Assembly (NCBI GenBank): GCA_024734555.1
Contig: JANPWX010000107.1
Location: 1,534,673 to 1,598,672 of the forward strand
Length of the DNA stretch: 64,000 nucleotides
Direction: 5' to 3'
From: Trochalopteron elliotii
Lineage: Eukaryota; Chordata; Aves; Passeriformes; Leiothrichidae
Positions within the stretch are counted from its first letter, which is position 1; each line of letters opens with the position of its first letter. The notes beneath the pieces are model-generated. The model saw only the letters and a list, made by a program, of their open reading frames with translations, was not told where the DNA came from and ran no database searches. A program made the position numbers and the translations under genes. This document shows positions 1 to 12,200 of the stretch, in pieces.

Positions 1-1058
1 GGAAGGAAGGAGCCCCAGACAATGCCCAAAGTCCTCCATCTTGCCCCATACATTATTATATACTAAAATCTCAAATTCAAACTTTTTCACCCTGTGAGAT
101 CACACAATGCTCTTCAAACTACACACCCACAACCCCAGTGCTATCACTCAATTTTGGAAGCCTGTTCCACGGCCTCAAGTCAAATGTAGTGCCTGCTTGA
201 GGTTCAGTACCCTTTGGAACAGAAAGCCTGAAATTTTCAGCCTCCAGGGTTTCCCAAAACACAGCTGCACACCTCCTTCCATCAATGCAAACTGCACTAA
301 GGCAGGCACATAAAGCATCATCTTTGCTACTCCATCCTCCCCTAGTGAGGTGAATAACATGGCCCCATCCACCAGTTTCTGGTTTTTTTACTCCTTTTTG
401 TTCTTTTCCCCCCTTTTTCTCCAGTCCCCTGATGAACAAAGCAAAGATGGCACTGGCTTCCTCGCCCCTGTGTGTTTCCATGTCTGCCTGCATGGTGCTG
501 TTAGGAATTGAAAAGGCTTCAAAAAGTTTCAAAACACCCATGATACCATCAACCCAAAACGTTTAAGGAATCTAAATAAATCTCCAAGGTTCCCAAAAAA
601 AAGCTTTGTAGTTGTGCCAGCCACAGGCTGCCAGAAAAGCCAGTCTTCATCAAAATCAGAAGAGCTGGAATCAACATTTACTGTGAAGGGGGAGCAGAAT
701 TAAAGCCAGTATTAACTGTTAATGTATCTGCCTTTAATAAATAATGTCAAAAGGATGCAGCTGAGTAGTTCTAGAAAAAGGAAAGTTGTTGTTTTGCCTA
801 TAACAGAGTACTCAAAACCACAACATAAATTTTTTCAACAAGTGAAAAAGTTTCACAGTATCTGGAGAGCACAGGCACTTGAGAACCAAGGTGGTGTAAC
901 TGGAGAGAGATGTGTTCACACAACTTGAGAATCTGACTCAAAGTCACCTTTTAGGGCAGCAGGAGATGAAGAACAGAAATTAATCTCGGGGTTTATATAT
1001 AAATACAAATATATATATATATATATATATATAATTTTATATAATTTATATATATAAT
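1..1058. other. Noncoding left flank with AT microsatellite
   Basis: No coding region is recognisable. Open frames here are short, overlap on both strands and match no family I know. The last part becomes strongly AT-rich: an uninterrupted AT dinucleotide run covers about 1009-1033, followed by a mixed A/T stretch up to the LTR insertion point. Confidence 0.7.
1009..1033. repeat. (AT)n microsatellite
   Basis: About 12 uninterrupted AT units are directly visible. The tract grades into mixed A/T sequence that forms the left flank of the LTR starting at 1059. Such runs are length-variable in populations. Confidence 0.9.
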
Positions 1059-1659
1059 TGTCCTGGTTTAGGACAAATTAGGGGAAGGTCTCCAGAAGGA
1101 GCCCCCCAGAAAACAAACCTCCACTACTTCTTTTTCCCCTAGCTCTGGGTTTGAGAAGGAATTCTTCGGAGGAGAAGTGGAAAAAACCTATTTATTGACA
1201 AATAAACAAAGACACTCCCCAACACAAGGGAAAAGAAAAATACTCAAGCAGTTGCAGTGAGGGGAGGGCGCAGAGCTTCTGTTTTCAGGCATTGAGGACC
1301 CCCAGATATTCCCAGGTCAGGTCTGGAGCCAGTCCAATGATCTTGGGGGGGGGGAGAAAGGGAGAGAAAAAAAAAGGGAAAAAAAACGAAAGCAGCGAAA
1401 ACCAGCAAAGGGGAAAAAAACAAAAGCAAAAGCAAAAAAAAAAAACCAAAGCCAGCAGCAAAGTAAAGCAAAGCTAGCAGTAAAGCAAAGCAAAGCAAAG
1501 CCTGCAGCCAAGCTGAGCTAGCAACAAAAGCAAAAGAACAAGTAGCCCCACCGTGGCCAAACACCCCACCGAGGTGGGGGGCAGCTGTCAGACATAACAG
1601 TGCAGTACATAGAGATAAAGCTGCACGATTGGGATAGGAGGCACCGTCAACCCAGGACA
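1059..1659. mobile_element. Solo LTR of an avian endogenous retrovirus
   Basis: The element starts TGTCCTGG and ends CCAGGACA, a perfect 8-bp terminal inverted repeat with the TG...CA ends expected of retroviral LTRs. It is 601 bp long and is flanked by the 5-bp direct repeat ATAAT (1054-1058 and 1660-1664), which fits an integrase-made target duplication; 5 bp is usual for ERVL-like elements. No gag, pol or env reading frame and no second LTR lie nearby, so it is a solo LTR left by LTR-LTR recombination. A polyadenylation hexamer is readable on both strands (TTTATT 1191-1196, AATAAA 1201-1206), so orientation is left open. The interior holds a G-run, A-runs and short tandem AAAGC-type units (about 1345-1500). 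These generate long low-complexity open frames on both strands that I do not regard as genes. The family name is uncertain. Confidence 0.85.
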
Positions 1660-3837
1660 ATAATTTTATATAATTTTTATATATAATTTGAAAACACAAA
1701 TGAGACACGTGTTTTTCTTCAAAGCAAAAGAAAAAGGAAGAGTATTGCTGTAGAAGACATTAGGTGCCAGTGTAGTTACCCTGGTATGGGGTAAGCACTG
1801 GAGACTACTAAAACTGGCCAAGTGAACTTGACAGACAAGAAAGTGACTATGCCATCCCAGAACACTCATGTCTCTCCTGCTGTATTCCCTTCCTGACAGA
1901 GGATAAAAATCCTGATATTACCTTGATCTGGATGCATTTATTTGTGAAAATAAAGCAGGCTATGGTTAGGTTTTTTTTTCTTTTTCATATTTGACTTAGT
2001 CAGACATGGGGTTGCAAAAAAAATGCAGTATTTAAAGACTGAAAGTCTCTGCCTTTATGTAGCATCACACAGACTAAAAAAGTATCTCAGCTGTCAAGAT
2101 TTTGTCATTCCTGATTTTAGAGGACAGTCTCTCTAGGAACATATTTGTTTCTAGGCCAGCAGAGGCAATGCTACTTCATTTCTCTTAACACAAGAGGCAA
2201 TTTTGGGCAAAGTAGGATATTTCATCAGGTAAAAAGGAGATTTTACAGGAGTCCTGGACAGGATTGAGGGTAAAAAAAAAAAAGAAAATCTGGATTTCTA
2301 GGGTTGCCAGTTAACAGTATTCTTATCAGGAAGGAAGCTTTCAATACTTGGCATTTTTCCTGAAGCTTTAGATCACCAGAATGAGGTGGTTACATTTCAA
2401 CTTCACCTGCAATTTTAGAAGATGTGTTTCCAGCTGACAGCACCACAGGGGCAAGTCAACACCAGAAGTAAAATGTTCTGAAAGTATAACCCAATCTTCA
2501 AAAAGAATATAAACTGTTCCTCTTGCATTTTCAAGCAGCCAAACTCTGGGTTTGATTGTATGAGGCTGAGTAACACCAGCTACATTTGATTGAAAAATGC
2601 TGCAGTTTTAACATTTTCAGTTAGTCCCAAGAAGAATTTTTGTTTTAAAAAAAAAAAAAGTTCCATATTATATCTGGGAGCATCTTTGAACCATCATGGT
2701 GACATCTAGCTTCCAGCATTAAAATGCAAAAATTAATTGCAAATCAAAGTCCCCGCTGAAAATTTCATCACAGTAAAAATAAAAATGCCAAAAATAGTTC
2801 TCTACGAAAAGCAGATTTTTTTTCTCCCCATTGAAACACAATTGAGGTCCAAACGTGGTGGGTTTTGAGGGTTTTTTGGTTGGTTTTGACCAATGCAGTG
2901 AGTTGTCTAGTCTCTTACCAGGGTTTAATCACTCAGCTCAGGACTGTGCTGCCTGTGAAAACCCCAGTCTCACACCTCCCCTTGCAGTAGGACACTGAAA
3001 TAAGGATGAACCTCATCAGAAGGTTCAGGTCAGCCTTTCAACCACCTTCTTCCCCCTGCTCAGTCTCAACAGGATCCATTTTTCCCAGAGGAACAGCTTT
3101 CAAGATGAAAAACTACTGAGCATTGCCAGAAATGTGGCTGTGCAGAATGGAGGCTGAGACACCAAAGTTTTGAAAGATCTGATCCTCATCCAGAGGGTGA
3201 AATCGAAACCCCCAGAAAATTCAAACACATTAGGAGAGAACAACCTTCAAATGAGGATATTTGGCACTAAAGACAGACATCTCTTTCCGTAACATTAAAG
3301 ACAATCACATTCTCTCATCATAGCAGAGTTAAGTGGTTCATTCAGATTCAAGTTTCTGATGATTTTGGAGTATTTAAACTGAAGAATGAAGGTTACAGAA
3401 TGCAGTCATGTCAGGGCAAGAAAACATGTCATTTCTTTCTTTCCTTGCTACTACAGTGGCCAAGAATTTTTTTTTTTTTTCCCCCAGAATGGACTCTAGC
3501 AAAAGAAAAGTAAATATGCAAATTATTTTCATCCCTAGAGTTCCTTGACCTCTGCAAGTATAAAGTGGATATGATCCCATCAGTGCAAAGGTCACATATA
3601 CCTCATTCCTAAATCAGACTGCTGCAAAGTCCCTCAAAAATTGAGGAAGAATATTCACGGTCACTGTAACATATATGTTGAAATAGTAATTTCCCAGACT
3701 ACTCTTTTTTTTATTTTTTTTTATTCCTCCAGTCTTATTCTAATCTCAGTTTTTCCACTGTGAAAGACCACAATCTCAGCCCATAGCTGGGAAATACCTC
3801 CTTCTTAGCCAGACAAGCATGCATATGACTAACCTTC
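1660..3837. other. Noncoding stretch
   Basis: No gene or dated mobile element is recognised. The first 28 bp repeat the AT-rich sequence seen just left of the LTR. The rest is unique-looking AT-rich DNA with homopolymer runs (A-run near 2649-2660, T-run near 3467-3480). Short open frames are ordinary chance frames. Confidence 0.6.
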
Positions 3838-3919
3838 TATCTTCCTGTTTTTCCAGTTTAAACTTCAATAATTGAGCATATCTTCCTGTTTTTCCAGTTT
3901 AAACTTCAATAATTGAGCA
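3838..3919. repeat. Perfect 41-bp tandem duplication
   Basis: Positions 3838-3878 and 3879-3919 are identical across all 41 bases, each beginning TATCTTCCTG and ending AATTGAGCA. Two exact copies without divergence imply a recent event, or an assembly artefact. No reading frame is involved. Confidence 0.95.
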
Positions 3920-4285
3920 ACACAGGAGATTTTAAGTCACATTTCTGCTCATAAAGGGAAAGAAAAAAACATCAATGCGAACACCATCATCTTTTACCAG
4001 AACAAATTCATAAACCCACAATAAACTTGCCAGCAAAGGAATACAGGAAAGGAATACATCCCATAGTGCCTCTCTGTCCAAAGATACACACAGTCTTGTC
4101 TGTCAGTGGATAGGAGAACAAAAGAGACAAGCAGCTTGCACTAAAGTAGTTGCAGGGTTGATTTAGAGGGTGATGTTCCCTCTTATTTTCTTATCAAAAT
4201 AAAGGGTAGACTCTAGACTTTGTCTGATGCTCCTTTTGAATGTGTTTTATCAGTTGTATCAATGGCTCTACATTTTCCTGTTTTC
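3920..4285. other. Noncoding stretch before CR1
   Basis: I see no gene, repeat family or motif of note in this roughly 370-bp interval. Confidence 0.55.
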
Positions 4286-4880
4286 CACAGAATCATAAAA
4301 TCATCAAGGTTAGATCAGATCTTCAAGGCTGTCAAGTTCAGTCATCGACCCAGCAACACCATAATCACCCCTAAACTGTATCCCAAATTACCACATATGG
4401 GTGCCTCTTGAACACTTCCAGAGACAGTGACACCACCAGCTGCCCAGGCAGCTCATTCCAGTGCCAAATCACCCTTTCAGTGAGCATTTCCCTTCTAATA
4501 TCTAATCTGACCATTCCCTGCCACAACTGAAGGTCATTTCCTCTCATCCTCTCACTCGAGACATGGCAGAAGAGACCAACCCTTACCTCACCACAGCCTC
4601 CTTACAACAGGGAGTTATAGAGAGCACTGATGTTCCCCCTGAGCCTCCTTTTCCCCAGGCTAAACAGCCCCAGCTCACTCAGCTGCTCCTCTTAGGATTT
4701 GTTTTGCAGATCCTTCACCAGGCCCTTTGCTCTTCTGTGGACTCACTCCAGCACCTCAATGTCCTTTTTGAAGTGAAAAGCCCAAAACCAAACACAGGAC
4801 TCAAAGTACAGCCTGACCAGTGCTACATACAGTGGGACAATCCCTGGTTTTAAACTCCTGAAATTAGTATTTTACCCCTC
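4286..4880 (-). mobile_element. CR1 LINE, 3'-end fragment (5'-truncated)
   Basis: Read on the minus strand this is the end of the CR1 reverse-transcriptase ORF2 plus the short 3' UTR. On the plus strand the left edge reads CACAGAATCATAAAATCATC, the reverse complement of the typical CR1 3' terminus. It is followed by the familiar series of CR1 landmarks: AACACTTCCAGAGACAGTG, TTTCCTCTCATCC, CTGAGCCTCCTTTTCCCCAG and CTCCAGCACCTCAATGTCC. Several in-frame changes and indels mark it as an old dead copy. An antisense open frame at 4563-4853 on the plus strand is a by-product of this sequence, not a gene. The right (5') edge fades at about 4860-4880, as expected for a 5'-truncated insertion; no target duplication is evident, which is normal for CR1. 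Confidence 0.93.
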
Positions 4881-5356
4881 CAATATTCAAAGAAAATTCA
4901 GCCCTTACAGATAAAAGCCACACCATGGGCTGCAGCACAGGCAGTTGATTGCAAACATGAAAATCCTCTTTAGGCTTTTGTATCCTGCCTTGGGACTGGT
5001 GTCCAGAGCTGCTGGGAATGAGGCATTACTGCTTGCACCAGAGCCCAGAATAAATACATTCTTCATGAAATTAGCACAAGATGTGGAACACGTAATACAT
5101 CTTTACCATTGCTTTACATTCATGCTGTGCCCTAAAGCAGCTTGTTTTTGTTTGCAAAGGCTTGAATGTGTTTCTACAGACCTGCCTCAGTTATGTGTGG
5201 CAATCAGACACCCATCCTGAACTGCTAGTCCTGGCCACTGAGCCCCACCAGTCCAGGCACTGCCAGCTTCACCTCCCTGGCACAAATGCTTATTGTTTAG
5301 GATCCTTATTTTGAGATGCTGCATCTCAAATTAAGCATAATATCAAATTAAGATAT
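4881..5356. other. Noncoding stretch between CR1 and LTR
   Basis: A 91-codon open frame at 4945-5220 on the plus strand has no recognisable domain and no splice or promoter context, so I treat it as chance. A short imperfect repetition of an ATCAAATTAAG-type motif occurs at about 5320-5356, next to the LTR. Confidence 0.5.
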
Positions 5357-5701
5357 TGTGGTGGTTTCACGTTCACCGAATTTGGTTTGCCAACTGGGAG
5401 ATAGGATTTTGGGAGAAAAAAGGCAAAACAGGTTCAACTTGAAAGTAAAACAGATAGATTTTATTAACATACACTAAGGAAAAGAAAGAAAGAAAAGGAA
5501 AATTTCTAACACCTTCCCCCCTACCACAAACTGTTCACTTTCCCACTCAACATAGTGAGAAAAGTATGATTTTTCAGTCAGTTGCAACTATTTAAACACA
5601 ATCCTGCATCACTTTGGGAGAGGAATCTCTCTAGAGGTTATGGAGATATGTGCCACAAGAAAAGATTTGGTGGCTCTCAATGTCACAAATCTGCAACTAC
5701 A
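5357..5701 (-). mobile_element. LTR of an avian endogenous retrovirus (approximate bounds)
   Basis: The segment starts TGTGGTGGTTTCAC and ends AACTACA, the TG...CA form of an LTR, about 345 bp. Flanks GATAT (5352-5356) and GATAA (5702-5706) agree at four of five bases, a possible decayed 5-bp target duplication. On the minus strand a TATA-like TTTAAATAG (plus 5590-5600) lies about 130 bp upstream of an AATAAA signal (plus 5460-5465), which suggests minus orientation. No internal retroviral region adjoins it. The sequence resembles LTR families I recall from songbird genomes, but this is memory rather than a search. The right edge is the least certain part. Confidence 0.65.
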
Positions 5702-8489
5702 GATAATACTCTGATATCATAATCAAGATGCATGCTGTCAAATCCCCAATAATGTAAACGTGTTCCAGGGACCAATACCCGCATCAGACACCTCAGCTTG
5801 GGGTTTTACTCTTCGTAAATTAGCTGAAAAGAAATATCTTAGAAATACACTTTGCTCAGAAATAGGACACTGGAGTCATGAACCTGAGCAAGAAATAGCA
5901 GATAACCTGTCTGCTCCAGTGTCTAGAGTGCACACAGTGTTTTGGGCTGCACACCATTTCCTCCAAGCACCTTTCAACACCCCATTTCATTTTCTGAGTC
6001 AGACACAAGCCTCTGGCCAAGCATCTTGGCCTGTCTTGTCCACCAGACATCATTCTAAGCAAGATGTAAGGTACAGGTAACCATCAAATCTGGCAAAATC
6101 CACTGGAGCTGGCATAATGAAGTAGGCAGAACAGATACATATTAATTTATCACAGCTTGTAACACAAAGTAGTAGAGATCAAGAGACTGGAGATGAAGCC
6201 TACGTGCTCCCCTTGTGCAGGCAATTCTCATTAAAGTTAATGGGATCTGTGTGCCCATCAGATGTGGAGCATAAACTCTGAACAGTGAAATGCACCGTAT
6301 GTTTCGAAAAAACACTGAAAATTGATACTAGTTCTCTTTCTTCTGGGAAGTCATACAGGGCAGTGATGGCTGGACAGACAAGGCCTGAACTACTTTTTTT
6401 ATACAGTGAGAACTCTTTCTCATGCAGATGGCTTATATTTCCTGAAAATCCTCCAGGAGTTAATTACAAGTTCCGAAAATGAAAAAGCAGAGAATCTTTT
6501 GATGCTTCAGCTTCTTTCCCCCACATTTTTGTCTCCCACCAAGGACCCCAAATCCTCCTACCTTTGTATCAAAACCCAGAAAGTGTTGCACACTCAAAAC
6601 TATTTTCACACAGGTAAAGAAAAATATTAAAGTGACAAGCCACGTGAAGTGTAAAGTGTGGAGTTCTACCTCTGCTACTGTGCTGACAAAAGTAAGAGCT
6701 CAGATTTCAGAGCCAGCAGAGCCTCCAGTTCTAGGTGCATGCAAAAAGGAGGAGTTTACAAGAGATAGTGATGAACCACTTGCTGGCACTTTGGGAGGTT
6801 TTAGAGCTGTTTAAGGATGTTGAGTCAGCATCAGGCACATGACTTACAGCCAGCATCCTGGGCAGGAAGCTTGCTGGGAAAACTTCTGCTGATTACTTCC
6901 AAAACGAGAAATTCAAAGTACAAGATGAATCTTTGGCCTTCAGAAAGGTCACCAGATATTTGCAACACACAGCAGCTCTGCCTGCCCCTTTCTGCTTTCT
7001 GTTTCTTTATGGCATACAGACTCCTGTGGAATAAAAATACTCCCATTGTGTTAAAAGCCTCTTGGACAACATTTCCTGCAATGAATATGACCAAGTGGTA
7101 TCAGCTAAATGTGGAAGGAGTTGGAAAGATGTCAGACACGATAGAGAAACTTTAAAGCCCACTGCAGAGTTTGGAAAATAATTCTGTCAATCACTGCTTA
7201 GCAGAACACCAGGTATGAGGCAGCATTTGATTGTTATTTTCATGTTTGTAGGTCAGATTGCTCAGCACTGTGCTGAGTGGGTGAAAAATCACATGAGTGG
7301 TCAACAAGCAACTTCAAGTAAATATTAAGCCTTCTCCTTCCTTCAAAATAATAATAAAGAAATGGTTTGGTCAGGTCTGAGGCCTGCTTCCAACACTGAT
7401 AAAGAGCTTTTTCATGCTCAGCCTGTCAACCAGACATATTGATCTCAAAACCAATCTAGAAGGACAATCCATTGAAAACTTAACACCTTTCAGAACATGT
7501 AAAATAAATTTTCTGCTGTACAGAGAAGTGGGAAGAAACCAATATTGTATCTCTGAGACTTTGATGGTTTAGGTTTATTCTTAATAGAATAAACAGAAAA
7601 TATGGGAAAGTTCATATTTCTGTGCATGCATACATAACGTACTGCACACATCTGGGTTTGGTACAGACCTCATTAAAAAAACTCAGCCTTTACTGCATTC
7701 CCACATTCTTTGTACAGAATAATAGCACAGAGGTAGTGTGAAAATTCTCTCCATTTTTCTTCCTTTTAGGCCACCAAGCACACATCCACACAAATCAGTG
7801 GCAACAATTCTAGAAGCCAAAGGAAGGGTGTCTGTTTAGTGCCTTACCTTTGAATTTATTAATTTCTTGTTTTTAGGAGGTGAAAATATCAAGTTTTCTG
7901 CCCCTGTACCATCTGCTGTTCCCTCAACAAGGAGTTTTCCTTTCTCCACCCTACAGGCTGGGCTTGTAGAGATTTAACTGGAAGTCAGAAATGAACACGA
8001 TGATCCTTTGCTGAGCCAAATCTTCAATATCCTGGTAGAGTGGCCAGAGTGTAAATGCACCTTTCTCTGCCTCAAAGCAGGACTCTCTCAGATGCATCCA
8101 GTGAACCAAAAGGATGGGCCATATGGAGAAGGTGAAGTTCTGGGGCTCAAACACAGAAGTAACCTATTTCAGAAATTCCCAGAGAGGATGAGAAGCCTGT
8201 GCCATCATAGGAAGGCAGTTCAAAACCACAAACCAAGCTGATTTTCATTTTAACTCAGCCTTACCATTTATTTTATCATTTATTTATCTGATTTATTATC
8301 ATCTATTTTTTTCCTTCTTCAGCTGGAGCTACAATTGGTCATGAAAACCAGAGTGATCATGAGGTGGGGGACAGATGCTGTCTCTGGGGAATGGAACTGA
8401 GACAAGTCCACTTCTGTCTTGGAGGGGGGGAAAACAGTTTCATAAATTTGAAACAACATCTAAAAAGTAGAAGTGTGGCAACACTTTTT
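5702..8489. other. Mostly unique noncoding DNA
   Basis: Apart from the hairpin-element remnant near 6.2 kb there is no recognisable repeat or gene. Open frames of 60-112 codons occur on both strands, for example 6817-7155 plus, overlapping 6831-7094 minus. They lack known domains, and the overlap argues for chance. Confidence 0.55.
6198..6260. repeat. Remnant of ancient palindromic (MITE-like) repeat
   Basis: The core GGCAATTCTCATTAAAGTTA followed by ATGGGATCTGTGTGCC resembles an old amniote hairpin repeat that I recall as complementary arms around CCATTGA/TCAATGG. The arms GGCAATTCTCATTA (6220-6233) and TAATGGGATCTGTGTGCC (6238-6255) are partly complementary. The left extension from about 6198 also fits the recalled consensus; the right extension does not. 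Confidence 0.4.
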
Positions 8490-9240
8490 CCATGTAAATA
8501 ATGTCATACTTGTAAGGAGGGGGCCCTTCAGTGATATTTCATGAATAGGCTCATTATATTGCACCTGACCCACAGACAGTTCAGTTGCCTTTTTGCCTTA
8601 TTATTTTTTCCTAATTTTTTTTCTTGATGTGCTCTATATAATCAAATGCTTTACGATGCCAAATCCTGCTAAGACATTGCACTGTGCAGAAGCAGAACGT
8701 CAAAAAGGTTAATCAATCTATATTTGACATTTGATCATCATGTGCTGCTCCAAGGAGGAGCCACCCGCAGATATTTTCAGAGCCCTATATCAAAATCTTC
8801 AGAATAACTTAAGGTTTGCCTTCAGTGTCATCATCATCTCTTTTGCAAATAGAAAAATGAGAATTGCATGAGCAGGAGTGGGCCTGACTCCAGATGGAGG
8901 CCCTGTGGAAGAATTTGCACACAGTCCAGGTTAGCTCAGATTCGTATTGGCCTCCAAGAAAAACATTCAGGAGAAACTTTAAAACCTCTGAAGGGAAATA
9001 TTAAGATATTCATGAATGGAAACTGATTATTAATTATTTTTCTCTCTCTTTCTCTACAATTTATATTTCTAATGTAAAATGTCATGTAAAGCCTGACATT
9101 GATAAAAATTGCAGGAAATGTTCCTTGCTCAATTAAATTACCACGAAGACCACCTTAACATCTGCTTGGCAAACCCCTTATAAATGCACAGCATTAATAT
9201 TTAATAAAAATATCTACAGCTTTGGTTGGTCCTGGAGACA
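8490..9240. other. Candidate conserved noncoding element (by inspection only)
   Basis: The stretch is free of low-complexity runs and contains motif-like words such as TTTGATCATCATG, ATATTCATGAATGG and GATTATTAATTATTTT, typical of vertebrate enhancer DNA. No reading frame is supported. This is an impression from composition; no alignment was possible. Confidence 0.18.
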
Positions 9241-12200
9241 TTTCACACTTTGCTCACACATGGTGTTTCATATAATTACTCTCTAAAGGCTGTCACTTCA
9301 ATCCTTTAGCAAAATGAAAGTTCCAAGGAGGATTAAATGTAGCAGGCATATCTTCTGGAACATAGTCTTTCTCCAGGAGACCATTTCTACTGACTCTTGT
9401 GTTATAAGGAAGAAGTGCAGAAAGGAGAGAGTGGAAAAATTGGAGGAAAACAGAAGTACTATTGTCAGTGTACAGTTTGAATACAGTCAGTGTTGAAGTA
9501 ACACTACAGAAAGCAGAGCTCATTCAGAGCAAAACAAGTGAAAGGAATTCCTCAGCACTGTTTAGTCAAAGCACAACATCTACTTGCAGAGAGTTACACC
9601 TAAAACCTTATCAATAAATCTACTCCAATCACCTGATTTATTCCCACAAAGCCACTGCATGGCTGGTACAGCACCTCCAAGACACCCAAATCCTTGTTTC
9701 CACCACCTGGAGCCTGATAAATTTCCTAATCCTAGAGACTACCTTGTAGGAAGGTCAAGCTGGAGCCAGATGCTCCAAGAAGGTAAGACAAAAATAATGT
9801 TACCTGCCCATCCCAGTTCCAGCTGGGACTGAGTGCAAAGACCAAAAAAGGCCACACTCAAAAAAGCACCACCAAACAGACCTAAGCCCTACTGAATCAC
9901 ACTCTAAAAAGTATCTTGGCCATTTCCATTCCTTTCCAGATACACTGATGTCAGTCTCATGAAAAAAGAATAAAATCTCACTTTGAACGAGACAGATGTC
10001 AGTATTGTATTGAAAGTTGTTAAAAATTTTAAAAATTTCTTGAGGGGAAAATAAAAAGCAGCAAAAACAATAAACACAGCCCTCCAGGCTCCCCTCCCTC
10101 ACCTCAGACATTTGGGGCATTGACTAAAGATCCTACAGTAGGATCCAGTACCTAAAATAATCAACTGAATGATTGTATTTGTATATGTGTGTGAAACACC
10201 TCCAGCTATTAACACTTCTCAACTCTTGCTAGAAGGAGAGGGACAAGAAAGAAATTTCCCCAAACACTGGAAATGGAGAAGCTTCATCGTGAGTCAAGCC
10301 TTGGTTTCTTCCTCCCAAAGAAAAAAAAAAAAAAGATTTTTTTCTTGTGATTAAGAAAGATTTTGTATCAGTTGGCTCATGGAAGTATAACTAACTAGAA
10401 GTGATGGGATGAAACTGCATATGGGGCAGGGGAAGAGATGGCTATCTGGAAACATTTAGCAAAATGGTTAAATGCTAGCCATTAGCCTGTGGAATAGTCT
10501 CTCAAGGGAAACAGCTGAGCTGCATTGATTGAGTCTTTCTGAAACTGCCTGGACAAAGGATGGGGGGGGAAAAAAATCAGAATAGTACAGTCCTCCATCT
10601 GCAAAGAGCAGAAATGATGGTTTTCTGTAAGCCTCTTCCACCACTAATTTTGATGGCCCCCTATTTTGCTGAGCTCTCTGTGGATGGAAAATGAATTCTA
10701 TTTGACAGTTTGTGTCTGGGGGGAAGGGGGCACCCCATGGCCCCATGATGAAATGTTCTGGCAATGTGGAAGATTTAAATTCTCTCCATCACCTTGCCCA
10801 GATGGGGGTACAGACTACAAAGCTGCAAATAGGTTTCACTGAACTCACACAATCTTGCTATGAGTAAAGGGTCAAGAAGCTGAGACAGAATTCAAAGAAC
10901 AATATGACAGAATAATGTATTTAGACTGGTTTTGTTCCCTTAATTGTTTATGGGTAAGTATGGACTTTACTGCCCCATGAAAAAGGCTACAGGAGAATAC
11001 AGAATTAAAAATCATCTAAAAAGGTTTATCAGATGGGAGCTTACCCCAAGGGTCTGTGTAATTATGAAAATATCACCACAAAAATCCACCAAGCAGTAAC
11101 AGAAAACTTAGATAACTTTTAAAACATAAAAGCTACAGGCTACATTCTTGACCCAAACAGATCAACATGGCTTTCTCCAGCCAGTGGAACCTCTCAGATT
11201 TACATCACTAAAAATCTGACCCCAGCCCCGGAATTGGCTCTGGCAGTACAACAGCCTTTGTGATCTGAACTTAAGCAGAGCTGTCCTAAGCACAGTAAAC
11301 ATCACATTTTGACAATTTTTTTTTTTTTTTTAAGAGCTGTCTGGTCAAAATAAAGTTGTGAATTCTGTGAAGTCTGAATTGACTTTTTATGTGGTGGGCA
11401 AGTCAAGATTTGGTTCTTATATTCTTTCATAGTTACCTGCTAATGTCTGACACTGAATGCACAATCACATGAAACTTTCAGTCACACACAGTAGAATCAT
11501 CATTTTCTTAGTTATGATCACTTTGTGGCACTGAACTGTCCAATCTTTGGTTACCATTCCATGTAGACTTGCAATAAAGGAAAGATGGTGACAGAGAAGG
11601 GTACTGAAAATGCACCTTAAACCCACTGTCCTTCCTCAAAAGAAGTTAAAACAGAAAAAAAAAAGTCTCTTTTTCACGAAAGATCACAGAGATACATTGG
11701 TCTACACCAATTTTGTGCAAAATTTGTCTAGAGATCCCTCAATACAGAGACAACCTACAGCAGTTACTGTTCATTAAAACAGCATTTTATAAGCCTGAGA
11801 GCCTAGCTCAGACTTATGGCTACTTTTCACTCAACCTTTCTGTTTCCCCTACTGGATTTCCAATGTTTTGCATGTGGCTGCATCAAAGCTAAGCCTAAAT
11901 AAGAAGTTAACATCCAAAGAGCCATTACATCCCATAACAGTGCCCTTGTAAAGTGCATGCAAATAAAAAGTGACCTTTTGTTTCCAGCTTATGATTTCAG
12001 CTCTGTAGCTTTGTGGAAATTTTTTTAAAATCACAATCAATTGTGTTAAAATAGAAACTGATAAGAAAAAGTTGACAGCCAGAGCTCCAAGTTCTTATTT
12101 TTGTACTTTAATTGACCAGTTTTCCTTGAAATTTGCTTTAAACTTGTTGTGTTCCACAAGAATGCTGTATGGAGCTAGCTTTCCAAAGATGGAACAAAGC

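Noticed and set aside
1244..1708. 154-codon minus-strand open frame
   Set aside because: It lies within the solo LTR and is driven by A/G-rich low-complexity sequence giving Phe/Leu-rich runs; no domain is present.
4563..4853. 96-codon plus-strand open frame
   Set aside because: It is the antisense of the CR1 fragment, not a gene.
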